Source of the DNA: Archilochus colubris
Lineage: Eukaryota; Chordata; Aves; Apodiformes; Trochilidae
Assembly: GCA_023079485.1 (NCBI GenBank)
Contig: CM041098.1
Span: 930,001-994,000 of the forward strand
Length of the DNA: 64,000 nt
Reading direction: 5' to 3'
Part shown: positions 12,399 through 21,724 of the stretch, in pieces
Layout of the letters: each line of letters opens with the position of its first letter
Position numbering within the stretch: the first letter of the stretch is position 1
The notes under the pieces: generated by a model
The model's input: only the letters and a program-made list of their open reading frames with translations
Told to the model about the DNA's origin: nothing
Database searches by the model: none
Made by a program: the position numbers and the translations under genes

Positions 12399-13440
12399 CT
12401 ACAGCTCATTCTGCGTGGCCTTGGGGGGGGGTGGCCCCCCAGCCTTCCCGCTGGCACAGGGCCCCTTCTCCCCGTGGCAGAGCAGCTCCCGCAGGGCAGC
12501 CGGGCCCCGCCGGTGTGCCCCGTAGATCTGTGCCTCTCCCTGCTCCCCCACGTAGCTGTGGCACATCTTGGACAGTCTGTGAGGAGGAGGAGAGGATGAC
12601 ACCATGTCCCTCTGCCATGGTGGCAAGGGGATGGCACCTCCCTCATCACCAACCCCTCAGACTTACCTGCCCGGCCATGGTCCCCCTGTCACCATCACAG
12701 CCACGGTCTCTTGTCTCAGCAGCCCCGGCCCTGTCAGCCGCTTCTCCCCATCCAGCTCCTGCAGCCCATAGCTATGGGGAGAGGCAGGGGTTGGGGACAG
12801 CCCTGGGGACACCTCCTGTCCCTGGGAACACCCCACTCACCTCTCCCAGCCCTGTGAGCAGCTCCTCTCCAGCACCTCCATGTAGTCAGACTCGCTCAGT
12901 GCCCTCCTGCCCACCTTCCCCTCTGCCCTGCGCAGTTGCTCCTCAATCTGGGGTAAAAAAGGGCAGAAACCATCCACTGAAGGTTAGCAGCCCCTCGGGA
13001 CCCTGCTCCCAAGCAGGAACGGGGTCTGCACCCCTTTACTTGCAGCCCTAGCAGCCGAAGCACTTTAGCAGGGGATGGTGGCTCCACGCGTGGCTGCAAG
13101 GGGCTCGCTGGCCCCAAAGGGCTTTTCTGGGGTGTCCCGGGGGAGGAAGGGGGCAGCATCTCCCCACGCCAGAGCACCCCCATGCCAGAGCACCCCCACG
13201 CAGTCTCCCCATCCCGGTTCTGGGTTCTGTCCCCCCTCTCCCCACCTGGAAGGCGATGGCGTGGCAGGCGTCACAGCGCAGGCCCGCGGGGATGTGGGGT
13301 GAGAGCCACTCCTCAGGGCTGAGCTGGGGAGCGGGGACGGAGCGGGAGGAGGCGGCGGGGGGGGGGTCCCCACACATCTCCTCAGCCCCCGTCCCTGCCA
13401 GCAGGCTGAGGGACAGCCACACCGCCAGCACCCCCTGCAT
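12399..13440 (-). CDS. MZB1: MZB1 / pERp1, marginal zone B and B1 cell-specific protein (complete, 194 aa)
   Basis: This is an ER-resident co-chaperone that assists immunoglobulin folding and secretion with GRP94 in plasma and marginal-zone B cells. Exons: 13246-13440, 12841-12947, 12667-12771, 12399-12576 (195+107+105+178 nt), all GT-AG with consistent phases. Residues 1-19 form a signal peptide (MQGVLAVWLSLSLLAGTGA). A saposin-like fold with paired cysteines follows, including LRCDACHAIAFQ (CxxC) at the end of exon 1, SDYMEVLERSCSQGWE, and VMVTGGPWPGR shared with human. The C-terminus is QNEL, a KDEL-like retrieval signal (human: REEL, as recalled). A Pro-rich insertion (GGPPPPKA) precedes it. 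Human MZB1 is 189 aa. The start is the only Met before the signal peptide and gives a normal length. Confidence 0.93.
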
Positions 13441-13974
13441 CCTGACACGATGCCCAGAGTGCCTGGGTGGCAACTGGGGTGGCTGTAAACCCCCCCGGGG
13501 TGGCAATCGGGCAGTGATGCGTGGCCGAGGCACCTGCATCCGGCTGGGGCAGCCCCGTCCATCCCCAGGGGGGTGGGGGGTGACGAGGGTGGCTCCCACT
13601 GACTGTCCCCTGGCCAGGAGGTTTTTGGTGTTGTTCAGTGCTGAGCCCTCCAAATCCTCCCTGGGATGCCATAGACCCTTCTGGGCTGGGGTTTGGGGCT
13701 CAGGGGTAGGGGCTCAGGATGATGGATTTTAGGTTCAGGGTTGGATTTTGGGGTTCAGGGCTTGATTTCTTGGGCTCAGGGCTGGAATTTAGGGATCTGC
13801 TATTTAGGGATCTCTGCTATTGACTGCAGAGTCCCCTCCAGCCCCTGGGGACCAAGTATTCATCCTGTGGGTGCTCCAGGACAGACAGACAGACTGCAGG
13901 GTCCTTGAGGGTGTTGCAGGAGCCCCTCACACCCTCCTTCACAGACTACACGACCATGGGATGAATATGCAGGA
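13441..13974. other. Short spacer between the MZB1 promoter and the PROB1 3' end
   Basis: About 0.5 kb separates the MZB1 start codon from the PROB1 poly(A) signal. It must contain the MZB1 5'UTR and promoter. A run of imperfect short repeats built on 'gggttcaggg/gggctcaggg' occupies about 13,690-13,790. I see no coding exon. Confidence 0.65.
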
Positions 13975-13994
13975 TTTGATGCTGTCTCAGCACT

Positions 13995-14000
13995 TTTATT
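13995..14000 (-). terminator. PROB1 poly(A) signal
   Basis: TTTATT on the plus strand is AATAAA on the minus strand, about 380 bp after the PROB1 stop. It fits a short 3'UTR at about 13,975-14,382. Confidence 0.7.
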
Positions 14001-14382
14001 ACTATTTTAGGGAGTCTGTGGTGGCTGTTGGGGCACAGGCAGTGGCCGTGCCATTGTCCCCTTGTGCCCACCAGCTCGGGGCAGGGCCAGCAGTACAGGG
14101 GAAAGCAGGGGCTGTGCATCTGGTCCCTTTTCCAGCCAGGGCCCACGACTTCAAACCTCCCAGGGGGCTGCCAGGTGCTGACATTGGAAAATACCCTTTT
14201 TCTCCCTGTTCCCATGAGGAGCTGGTGAGGTCCAGCTGGTGCCCATCACCCCTGGGTGTTTTGCCAGCTCAGCCACAGGCAGGGGGTCCCTCTGGGCCAG
14301 GGGTGATGCTGCTTTTGGGGTTAAAGCCCAGCTGCTTGGGAGGACACGTGCCATGCCATCTGTCTGTCCCCTTCCAGGACTG

Positions 14383-17300
14383 TCACATTGGGAGCTGAGG
14401 TCCTTTCTCGGGCCCCTGGGCAGGGGGCTGGCCAGGGCTGGGGCCGGGGCTGGCCTGCATCCCTGTGGGGATGTAGTACAAGCCCTCCAGGTACCCACAG
14501 TCAGAACCCCCGGCAGCAGGTGGTCCCTCACCCGTGGTTGCAGGGCTGAAGGTCCTGGAGAAGCCGGGGTTTTCAGGAGCTGGCAGGTCAGGGTGCACTG
14601 GGGAGGGGTCAGCAGGTGGTGGTGGGGCTGGGAGCCCTGGGAAGCCACTGTAGGGCACGTAGGGTGGAGTGTAGACCCCTGGGGCCATGACCAGAGGGTT
14701 GAAAGGAGCTTGGTAGAGCCCAGAGTGTGACGCTGCGGGTGGGATGAGCACCTCCAGGTACTGCCCCGTCTCAGGGTCATAGAGGGTCTTCAGCTGGGGC
14801 TGCCGGGGTGGCTCCATGTAGTAGCACTTCCCACTGTCAGGATCCACCAGCATCCTCCGGGGGGTGGGCGGGTGGGAGGCAAAGGGCTTGGTGGGGCTCA
14901 GTGTGCTCTTGCTGCCCAGTGAGGCACCATCAGTCCTCCTTAGGAAATGGGAAGCGTCCTCCGGGCGAGGCTGGGGCTGGGCTGGGGGCAGCGGAACCAG
15001 ACCCTCAGCGGGCCGGGACAGGGGGGAGTCAGGGCTGGGTTTGCTCCAGGGTGGTTCCCTGCTGGCTGGGGGACACACTCCGGTCCCCAGTGGAGGACTG
15101 GCCAGGTTGGGGGCCAAAGGGGATCCAAAGGATGAGCTGGCCACGTTGGAGGCTGATGGATGCCCCAGGGAAGCAGGGACTGGGTTGGTGACCAGGGGGG
15201 TCCCAAAGGATGTGATGGTTGGGTTGGGGGGCATGGGGATCCCAAATGATGAGCTGGATGGATAAGGGACTAGGGGGGTCCCAAAGGATGCACTGGCTGG
15301 GTAGGGGATTGAGGGGGTCCCAAAGGATACATTAGGTTGATTAGGGGCCAGAGGGGTTCCAAAGGATGCACTGGATTGATTGGGAGCCAAAGGGGTTCCA
15401 AAGGATGCATTGGCTGGGTGGGGGATAAAGGGAGTTTCAAAGGATGCACTGGATGCAATGGGGATCAAGGGAGTCCCAAAGGATGTGCTGGATGGATTTG
15501 GAGCCAAGGGGGTCCCAAAGGATGCACTGGATGGATATGGGGCCAAGGGGCTCCCAAAGGATGTGCTGGATGGATTTGGGGCCAAGGGGCTCCCAAAGGA
15601 TGTGCTGGATGGATCTGGGGCCAAGGGGCTTCCAAAGGTTGTGCTGGATGGATTTGGGGCCAAGGGGGTCCCAAAGGATGTGCTGGATGGATGTGGAGCA
15701 AAGGGGATCCCAAAGGATGTGCTGGATAGATTTGGAGCCAAGGGGGTCCCAAATGATGCACTGGATGGATTTGGGGCCAAGGGGGGCCCAAAGGATGCAC
15801 TGGATGGATTTGGGGCCAAGGGGGGCCCAAAGGATGCACTGGATGGATTTGGGGCCAAGGGGGGCCCAAAGGATGTGCTGGATGGACTGGGGACCAAAGA
15901 GGTTCCAAAAGATGTGCTGTATGGACTGGAGACCAAGGAAGTCCCAAAGGATGTGCTGGAAGGGTAGGGGATCAAGGGAGTCCCAAAAGACTTGTTGTTG
16001 GTGTTAGAGACCAAGGGAGCCCCAAATGATGTGTTGGTCAGGCTGGGTGCTAATGAGTAGCCAAAAGATGAGTTGGTCATGTTGGGGACTGTGGGGATCC
16101 CAAAGGATGTGCTGGCTGGAGTGGAGACCAAGGGACTGGCAGAGGATGTGCTGGCTGGGTTGGGAACTGAGGGCATCCCAAAGCAAGTACTGGATGGGTT
16201 AGGGGCTGAGGGGGTCCCAAAGGATGTGCTGGCTGGGTTGGGGACCATAGGGGTCCCAAAAGATGCACTGACCATGTTGGGAACCATGGGGGTCCCCAAG
16301 GATGTGCTGGCCGGGTTGGGGATCGAGGGGGTCCCCAAAGATGCACCGGATGGGTTTGGGACCAAGGGCAGCTTTGGCACTGGAGAAGTTTTGGGGGTTT
16401 TCACAGGAATTGCCAAATAGTTGGAGTTGTCTGCCGGGGCAGCAGGAAGGCAGGGCTCGGTGGCTGCCGGCCATGTTGGCAAATGCTCCCAGGCCTCCCT
16501 GTGCCCAGCCGCCTCCCCGGCTCCAAACGGGGCGGTGGGGCCGGTCCTGCTCCCCGCCGGCACCTGCTCGCTCCTGGGTGGCTCTGGTGCTCTTCTCTCC
16601 GCGGGTTTCCCAGGCTGTGGGTTCAGGTTGCTGTCAGCCACGGTTCTGTCCTGGGGGTCTCTGCTGTCGCTGCCGCCGTGCCGCTGCCCCGCTGCCTCCT
16701 GCCCCTCGGCAGCGCGGAGCCCTCCGGTGCCACCGCGGTCACCTCCGTCCTTCCCCTCCCTGGGACCCGGTGCTGGCGGGAGGAGAACGGTCTTCTCCGT
16801 CCGGAGCACGGCCCTGCTTGGAGCCGGGGAGCCCTCCTCAGCCACCGCCGGGGACCTCCGTCCCACCAGGACATGGAGATGTGTCTCCATGTGCGGCACC
16901 CCCTCAGCCCTGCCCACCCGCGCCGGCACCCGGAGCTCGCTCCGCTCCTGGCGGGGGGGCGATGCCGCCGGTCCCTCCGTGGCAACCGCTGCCCTCTGCG
17001 TGGCCTGGACCCTGGTGATGTGGATGGGGTAGCGGGGAGGGGGCGATAGCCGGCTGCCAGGGAGCTTTGCCGGGCCCTCGGTTTGTGCAGGGGCTGCCTC
17101 CGGGCCGGCAGCTGCCGGAGCTTCCCGGTTCCCTGTCCCCGTCCCCGTGTCCCGTCGGCAGACGGAGGTGCAGTGGATGACGAGGGGGGGGGCTGGTGGC
17201 CGGTCCCCGCCGCTCGCCGGTGCCGCGGTGCCCTGGGAGGCGGCGGCGGTCCCGAAGCTGAGGCTGTAGCTGCTCTTCAGCAGCTTGCGCACGTCCCGGG

Positions 17301-19179
17301 GCTGGGGGATGCGCCCCTTCCCCTTATCATCCGTGTCGGGGGTGGAGGCCGGCAGGGACCCTCGGGGGGGGGTGACGGGGCTGGGTGGCTGGTGGGGCAC
17401 CGCCGATGGCTTCTCCTCCCGCTGGCTCTGCGGAACCAGCTTCACATCCTGGGCCCGGGAGGTGAGGAGGGGTCGGGGTGGCACGGCGGGGGCGGACTTG
17501 AAGGGGAGGGTTTGGGGGCGGCTGGGGCGGATGGCTCGCTGCTTCAAGCTGGGCCACGGCCTCGGCCCTCTCAGGAATTTGGGGGCAACGTCCAGCGCCT
17601 TCCCCCCCTGGGGGTGGGCTTCAAACAAGGCGCGTGCTTGCTGGTAGCAGATCCTCTCGGACGCCGGGTCCTCGGTGGCACTGGGGAGCCGGTGGCCCTC
17701 CAGCACCTCCTGGTACTTCATCCGCTGGTTGAGTTCATTGAAGGTTTTCTTCAGCTTGCAGACGTTCTCCCTTGTCGACTCGCTCAGCACCACCCCCTTG
17801 GCAGGACGGGTGGTGGTGGTGGTGGTGGCGGTGGTGGCATCCCCCACGGCCCCTGCAGCCGCTGGCATCCCACCGCCCCGCAGGTCCTCGGCTGAGAAGC
17901 TGCAGTCTGAGCGGGAGAGCGAGCTGGATTTGCCCTCCAGGCCATCCCCAAGCAGGTCGGTGCCAGCAGAGGATGGTCCAGAAGAGGTTGAGCTGCCATG
18001 CAGCCCCTTCTGCTCCATCTTGATCCTCTGCTCGTACTGCATTTTCTTGGCGAGAACATTTTTTACCAGGCAAGAAGCCGCCCTGGTCTTGTCGATGGTG
18101 TCCAGGGAGGCCACCTTCATGAACTGCTTGTAGTTGAACCTGAAGTCCTCTCCGATGGCCCTGCCCTTGCTGGGGGGCTCTTTCCTGGCAGGGGGCAAGG
18201 GCTGGGGGGCCGGGCCATCACCCCAGGGTCCAAATCCTGTCTCTTTCCTCTCCTTCCTCTTCAGCAGGATCTGGCGCTTCGGAACGGTCCTTTTCTTGCT
18301 GTGGCCCTTCCTGGCCTCTCCACTCTCCAGCTCCACATCCACGCACTCGAACTGCTCCTTCCCCAGTAAGCCCAGCAGCTCCCCATCCACGCCGGTAGGG
18401 AAGGGCCAGCCCACCCTGCCGTGGAGGGTTGCCACTGTGCCCCGGGACTCGCCGCTGGCTGCCGACCACTGCCGCGGCCGCCCACCGTCCTCCGACAGCG
18501 AGTTGGAGAGGCTGGAGGAGGTCTGGGAGCTGCACATGTCGAGGTGGGCACCGGGGAGACCCGAAAGGCTGCGGAAAGCCCTGGCTGTCAGTGCCCGCAC
18601 CTCGCCGTCCGCCTCGTCCGAATCGCTGGGCAGCCCGCCGAGCATCCCCCCGGGCTGCCGGGGCAGAGCCGGCTCCCCGCTGGCGGCGGTGGCAGCGGTG
18701 GCAGGCTGACAGTCCCCACCGAGGGGACCCATCCTGCCCCCCTGGCCCGGCCCCGGGCTATTCTTAGCTGCGAGGGACAGCTGAGCCTGCCGCGGGCGGG
18801 CGAGGGGGCCGGGCGGCGGGGGGACACCGGGGGCCCCCACCGCAGCCCAGCGCCCCGGGGCAGCCCCTTCGGCACGGCCGCCCCGCTGCCTCACGTCCTG
18901 GGGGGCTGTCCCCTCCTCGTCCAGAAACTCCAGGCAGTCCTTGAAGGTCTCCGTCTCCTCCGAGCACAGGGCGGAGTGGTAGGAGGAGACGGAGGAGCCC
19001 GACATGCTCTTGGCGAGGTCATCGCGAGGGAGGCCGGAGAGGTGGCCCTCCTCCTCCTCTTCCTCCTCCTCCGGCGTGGACCGCTGTCCCTCGCCACCGC
19101 TGCGGGGACCCTCACCATCGGTACCGGAGAGCTCGGGGTGGGACAGCAGGACGGGGCCCCTCTTCCCACGGGGCATCAT
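14383..19179 (-). CDS. PROB1: PROB1, proline-rich basic protein 1 (single exon, 1,598 aa, with a large FG repeat array)
   Basis: PROB1 is a poorly characterised vertebrate protein whose coding sequence is a single exon. This frame starts MMPRGKRGPVLLSHPEL at 19179 and runs uninterrupted to 14383. Features: an acidic run near residue 40 (EEEEEEEEGHLSG); Ser-rich SGSSVSSYHSALCSEE; basic EDFRFNYKQFMKVASLD and KKMQYEQRIKMEQKG in the conserved middle; a Thr run (TTATTTTTTR) from a TGG microsatellite; a 13-residue tandem repeat at residues 947-1362; and a conserved C-terminal module at about residues 1441-1481 (RRMLVDPDSGKCYYMEPP, then LYDPETGQYLEVLIPP). That module resembles DUF4585, which I recall also in CEFIP. 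Human PROB1 is about 1,015 aa, so the repeat explains most of the extra length. The slot between MZB1 and DNAJC18 agrees with synteny. Confidence 0.9.
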   Translation of the reverse strand: MMPRGKRGPVLLSHPELSGTDGEGPRSGGEGQRSTPEEEEEEEEGHLSGLPRDDLAKSMSGSSVSSYHSALCSEETETFKDCLEFLDEEGTAPQDVRQRGGRAEGAAPGRWAAVGAPGVPPPPGPLARPRQAQLSLAAKNSPGPGQGGRMGPLGGDCQPATAATAASGEPALPRQPGGMLGGLPSDSDEADGEVRALTARAFRSLSGLPGAHLDMCSSQTSSSLSNSLSEDGGRPRQWSAASGESRGTVATLHGRVGWPFPTGVDGELLGLLGKEQFECVDVELESGEARKGHSKKRTVPKRQILLKRKERKETGFGPWGDGPAPQPLPPARKEPPSKGRAIGEDFRFNYKQFMKVASLDTIDKTRAASCLVKNVLAKKMQYEQRIKMEQKGLHGSSTSSGPSSAGTDLLGDGLEGKSSSLSRSDCSFSAEDLRGGGMPAAAGAVGDATTATTTTTTRPAKGVVLSESTRENVCKLKKTFNELNQRMKYQEVLEGHRLPSATEDPASERICYQQARALFEAHPQGGKALDVAPKFLRGPRPWPSLKQRAIRPSRPQTLPFKSAPAVPPRPLLTSRAQDVKLVPQSQREEKPSAVPHQPPSPVTPPRGSLPASTPDTDDKGKGRIPQPRDVRKLLKSSYSLSFGTAAASQGTAAPASGGDRPPAPPLVIHCTSVCRRDTGTGTGNREAPAAAGPEAAPAQTEGPAKLPGSRLSPPPRYPIHITRVQATQRAAVATEGPAASPPRQERSELRVPARVGRAEGVPHMETHLHVLVGRRSPAVAEEGSPAPSRAVLRTEKTVLLPPAPGPREGKDGGDRGGTGGLRAAEGQEAAGQRHGGSDSRDPQDRTVADSNLNPQPGKPAERRAPEPPRSEQVPAGSRTGPTAPFGAGEAAGHREAWEHLPTWPAATEPCLPAAPADNSNYLAIPVKTPKTSPVPKLPLVPNPSGASLGTPSIPNPASTSLGTPMVPNMVSASFGTPMVPNPASTSFGTPSAPNPSSTCFGMPSVPNPASTSSASPLVSTPASTSFGIPTVPNMTNSSFGYSLAPSLTNTSFGAPLVSNTNNKSFGTPLIPYPSSTSFGTSLVSSPYSTSFGTSLVPSPSSTSFGPPLAPNPSSASFGPPLAPNPSSASFGPPLAPNPSSASFGTPLAPNLSSTSFGIPFAPHPSSTSFGTPLAPNPSSTTFGSPLAPDPSSTSFGSPLAPNPSSTSFGSPLAPYPSSASFGTPLAPNPSSTSFGTPLIPIASSASFETPFIPHPANASFGTPLAPNQSSASFGTPLAPNQPNVSFGTPSIPYPASASFGTPLVPYPSSSSFGIPMPPNPTITSFGTPLVTNPVPASLGHPSASNVASSSFGSPLAPNLASPPLGTGVCPPASREPPWSKPSPDSPLSRPAEGLVPLPPAQPQPRPEDASHFLRRTDGASLGSKSTLSPTKPFASHPPTPRRMLVDPDSGKCYYMEPPRQPQLKTLYDPETGQYLEVLIPPAASHSGLYQAPFNPLVMAPGVYTPPYVPYSGFPGLPAPPPPADPSPVHPDLPAPENPGFSRTFSPATTGEGPPAAGGSDCGYLEGLYYIPTGMQASPGPSPGQPPAQGPEKGPQLPM
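15094..16341 (-). repeat. 39-bp in-frame tandem repeat in PROB1 (32 copies of a 13-aa FG unit)
   Basis: The consensus protein unit is SFGTPLAPNPSST (13 residues, 39 nt). I counted 32 contiguous units, 27 of which keep an FG dipeptide. The outer units are the most divergent (SLG, SSA, SFE variants). Three central units around 15,755-15,875 are identical at the protein level (SFGPPLAPNPSSA) and almost identical in DNA, which points to recent duplication. The frame is never broken, so selection has kept the array coding. Confidence 0.97.
17810..17837. repeat. TGG/ACC trinucleotide microsatellite coding for Thr in PROB1
   Basis: Interrupted (TGG)n on the plus strand encodes a Thr-rich tract on the PROB1 strand. 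Length variation would be in frame. Confidence 0.85.
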
Positions 19180-20939
19180 GGCAGGGATGACCCCGGGGGG
19201 TGCCAGCCGATGCTGGGGGACCCTCCTCGGTGCCGGGGACGCTCTGCTGGGGACGCTGTCTCGACCTTCTGTCTGCCGGTGGCTGGGCCGGGCGGGACGG
19301 AGAGGCGATCACATGGACACCAGCGAGCGCCAGCCCGGGGGAGGCGACGCCAGGCGCATTGCAGGGATGCCACCACCAACCCCCCTGAGGGGGATGCCGG
19401 GGGGCTGCCAGAACCATCCCCTGGTCCTTCACCGCTGCTCCCCATCCCTGCAGCGCAGGGGCCAGGGCATCCCTGCACCCCATGGGGTACCGGGGCTGTG
19501 CTCCTCAGGGGCTGGGGGACACGCAGACGCCTCTGGGGATGTCCCGTCCTGGGCACTGAGGGCATGTCTGGGCCCCAGTCTGGCCATGGCTCCTTTCCTG
19601 GCTCCTTTCCTGGCTCCTCTGCCCACCTCACCGTGGGGATGGTCTGTCCCAAACCTGGGGACTTGCCTAAAAGCCACCCGGCCCCCCACAGCAGCCCCAG
19701 CAACAGGAACTGCAAGGAGCTGGGAGCAAACTCAGGGCTTGAAATCAAACCAGGCACCGAGCACCTCTGGGACTCACAAGAGCCCAGTGATGGATGGCTA
19801 CCATCTGCCTTTTCTGGGGGGGGACCCAAAGCAAGCAGCATGGCAGGAGGGTCTCTGCAGCCTGCCAGCCCTGCCCTGTGCTGCCTTATGGGGGGATTTT
19901 TGCAGTGCAGCAGCAGTAGCAGGTGCTCCCCAGTGCTGCCAGCCCTGGAGCAACCTGATGCCCAAGTCCTCGGGTTCATGCAGGGACTAAATTTAAACCT
20001 TGGCAAGGAAGAGGAGAGGAAAGCGTCCCTGATAGCTGGCCTGGCCCTTAACCCTTTGCTGCTGAGTGGGGCTGTGCTTGCAGGTGGCATTTGTGGCCAT
20101 GAGGAGTGGGAGCTGGAGTGGGGAAGATCTGAGGAGATCAGCCATGGGCAGCACTTGCTGGCACTGTGGCCCTGTTCAACAGTGTGTACACAGGGCTTCA
20201 AATTCCTGCAGGATTTGCAGGGAGCCAGTGGGATGTGGCTGCCAGTGCAGGAGCTCCCTGTGCTGCCTGGATGACATGGTACATCCCAAAACCTTGAGCT
20301 GCTGCTTGGGTGCTGCAGACACCCTAAAGTCCCCGTGGTGAGGAGAGGAGATCTGTCTGGAAATGTCCCCAGGCCTGGTGGCACAGCAGCCTGGCTGGTG
20401 CCTGCTGAGTCACTGCTGGCTCTGGCCCCGGCACGATGCAGCTGGGAGCAGTGTGGGGACATGGGGTTTGGGATGGGGGATATGTACACACCCCCAGCCT
20501 GCAGCCTGATTTGCACTGCTGGGGGGATGGACAGACCCGCAGTAGGGAGGGGGTTCAGCCCCTGAGCTGGCTCCCCAGCCGGTCCAGATCCCAGGATGAT
20601 GCTATTCTGTTCCCACCAGGCATACTGGTGGTTGTTGGGAAGGGGATGTGTGTCCATCCCGGGGTCCTGGTGTCCTGCTGAACCTCCTGAGCTGCCTTGC
20701 TGATGCCTTCAGTGCATCCAGGGCACCATTATTGAGGGCAAGGAGGAAGAGCAGAGAGGGTACAAGGGGCACCATGGGCAGTGGGAGCTGCTGAAGGTCT
20801 GGGTAAGAGAAAATAATCAATCTGGTGGGAGGGAGGATCACTGCAGCTCTCAGGGAAAGCTTCCTGTCTGCTGCCTGCGGTGCTGCTGTCCTGGCAGAGA
20901 GTGTGAGAGGGATTTAGGGCAATGACTTGGGTAACCACT
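19180..20939. other. GC-rich region 5' of PROB1
   Basis: This stretch should hold the PROB1 promoter and 5'UTR. Long open frames on both strands (for example plus 18421-20274) are expected from the high GC content and have no splice structure or recognisable domain. A plus-strand segment at 20713-20802 is open between AG and GT but has no partner exons. Confidence 0.5.
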
Positions 20940-21624
20940 TTAAACCCTTGCCTTGACTCTTTCCCAGCACAGTTCTTTCATTCTGACACCCAGGTCCTGC
21001 CAGAACTGCAACAGTCTGAATGTCGACAGCTGTGGCGAGGGGTATGGGGGCTGTAAAGCACCACCCCCTCCCAGCCATCCATCCGCTTCCCCAACACCCG
21101 CTCCGGTGCTGCGGGACGTGGGACAGCCCCGAACAGGCTCTGCTCCACGGCCCGAGGGCCGGGCTGCTGGCTTGTGGGGAGGAGAACTCCTGCCAGCACC
21201 TCCAAGGCTGCCATGATCAACCTGCCCGGGTGTGCTGCTGGAGCAGGGGGGGCCCGGCCGAGCACCCCATCTCTGCTGAGCACCCCTGCTGCAGCCTGCC
21301 GGGCTACACCTCCTCCCCCAGGTCCTGGGGTGCAGCACCCCCTCCTCCGGGTCCCTCATCATCTCCCGGGCGTGGCAGAGAACCAACGCCAAATACAGCT
21401 GCCTGAGGTGGAGAGGCTGCACCCAAAGCGGTGCCGGGGCGGTGGGGGAGCAGTGTGTTCGGCCCGGGCTGGCCCAGCCCTGCTGGTTCCGTGCTGACCA
21501 CATCTTTTGTTGAGCCGGCACAACAGCCCCAGCACCGCCGCTGCTCGTGGCCTCGTGGTGCTCACCGCAGTGAGGAGCGGGAGCGGGACAGCAGGGGCTG
21601 CTCGAAGCGGGACGGGACGTGCAT
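20940..21624 (-). CDS. Unrecognised candidate gene in the SPATA24 position (121-aa spliced model)
   Basis: I do not recognise this protein. Model exons: 21566-21624, 21310-21402, 21098-21221, 20940-21029 (59+93+124+90 nt, 121 codons plus stop), with all phases matching. The first ATG follows an in-frame TAG and lies next to a CpG island. Donor 1 (CTGCG|GTGAGC) and acceptor 1 (ccacctcag) are strong. Donor 2 (GAG|GTGTAG) is weak and intron 3 is only 68 nt. The product begins MHVPSRFEQPLLSRSRSSL, continues LYLALVLCHAREMMRDPEEG and LIMAALEVLAGVLLP, and ends FRLLQFWQDLGVRMKELCWE then RVKARV. It suggests three or four amphipathic helices without a clear signal peptide. Alternative: exons 2-4 read through as one exon, since exons 2 and 4 share a frame, giving 173 aa. 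It could also be chance coding potential in GC-rich DNA. Confidence 0.35.
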
Positions 21625-21724
21625 CGCCTCTCCCACGCTTTTTGCAACTCTAGAGGAGCAGGAAGCACCGTCCCTGCTTGGCAGAGGCTTCCAGAGCCGC
21701 CTCTAGGCTTCGGAAGGGAACGAA

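Noticed and set aside
15337..16007. Long plus-strand frames with periodic Gly/Lys/Asp or Met/Trp repeats
   Set aside because: They are antisense images of the PROB1 39-bp repeat. A 39-bp period keeps several frames open on both strands.
18421..20274. 617-codon open frame on the plus strand
   Set aside because: It is mostly antisense to PROB1, whose frame has conserved domains. Low stop density follows from GC-rich sequence. There is no domain or splice structure.
20713..20802. Plus-strand open segment between an AG acceptor and a GTAAGA donor, reading GTIIEGKEEEQRGYKGHHG
   Set aside because: It looks exon-like, but no partner exon continues it and the minus strand is open too. A chance AG...GT pair is likelier.
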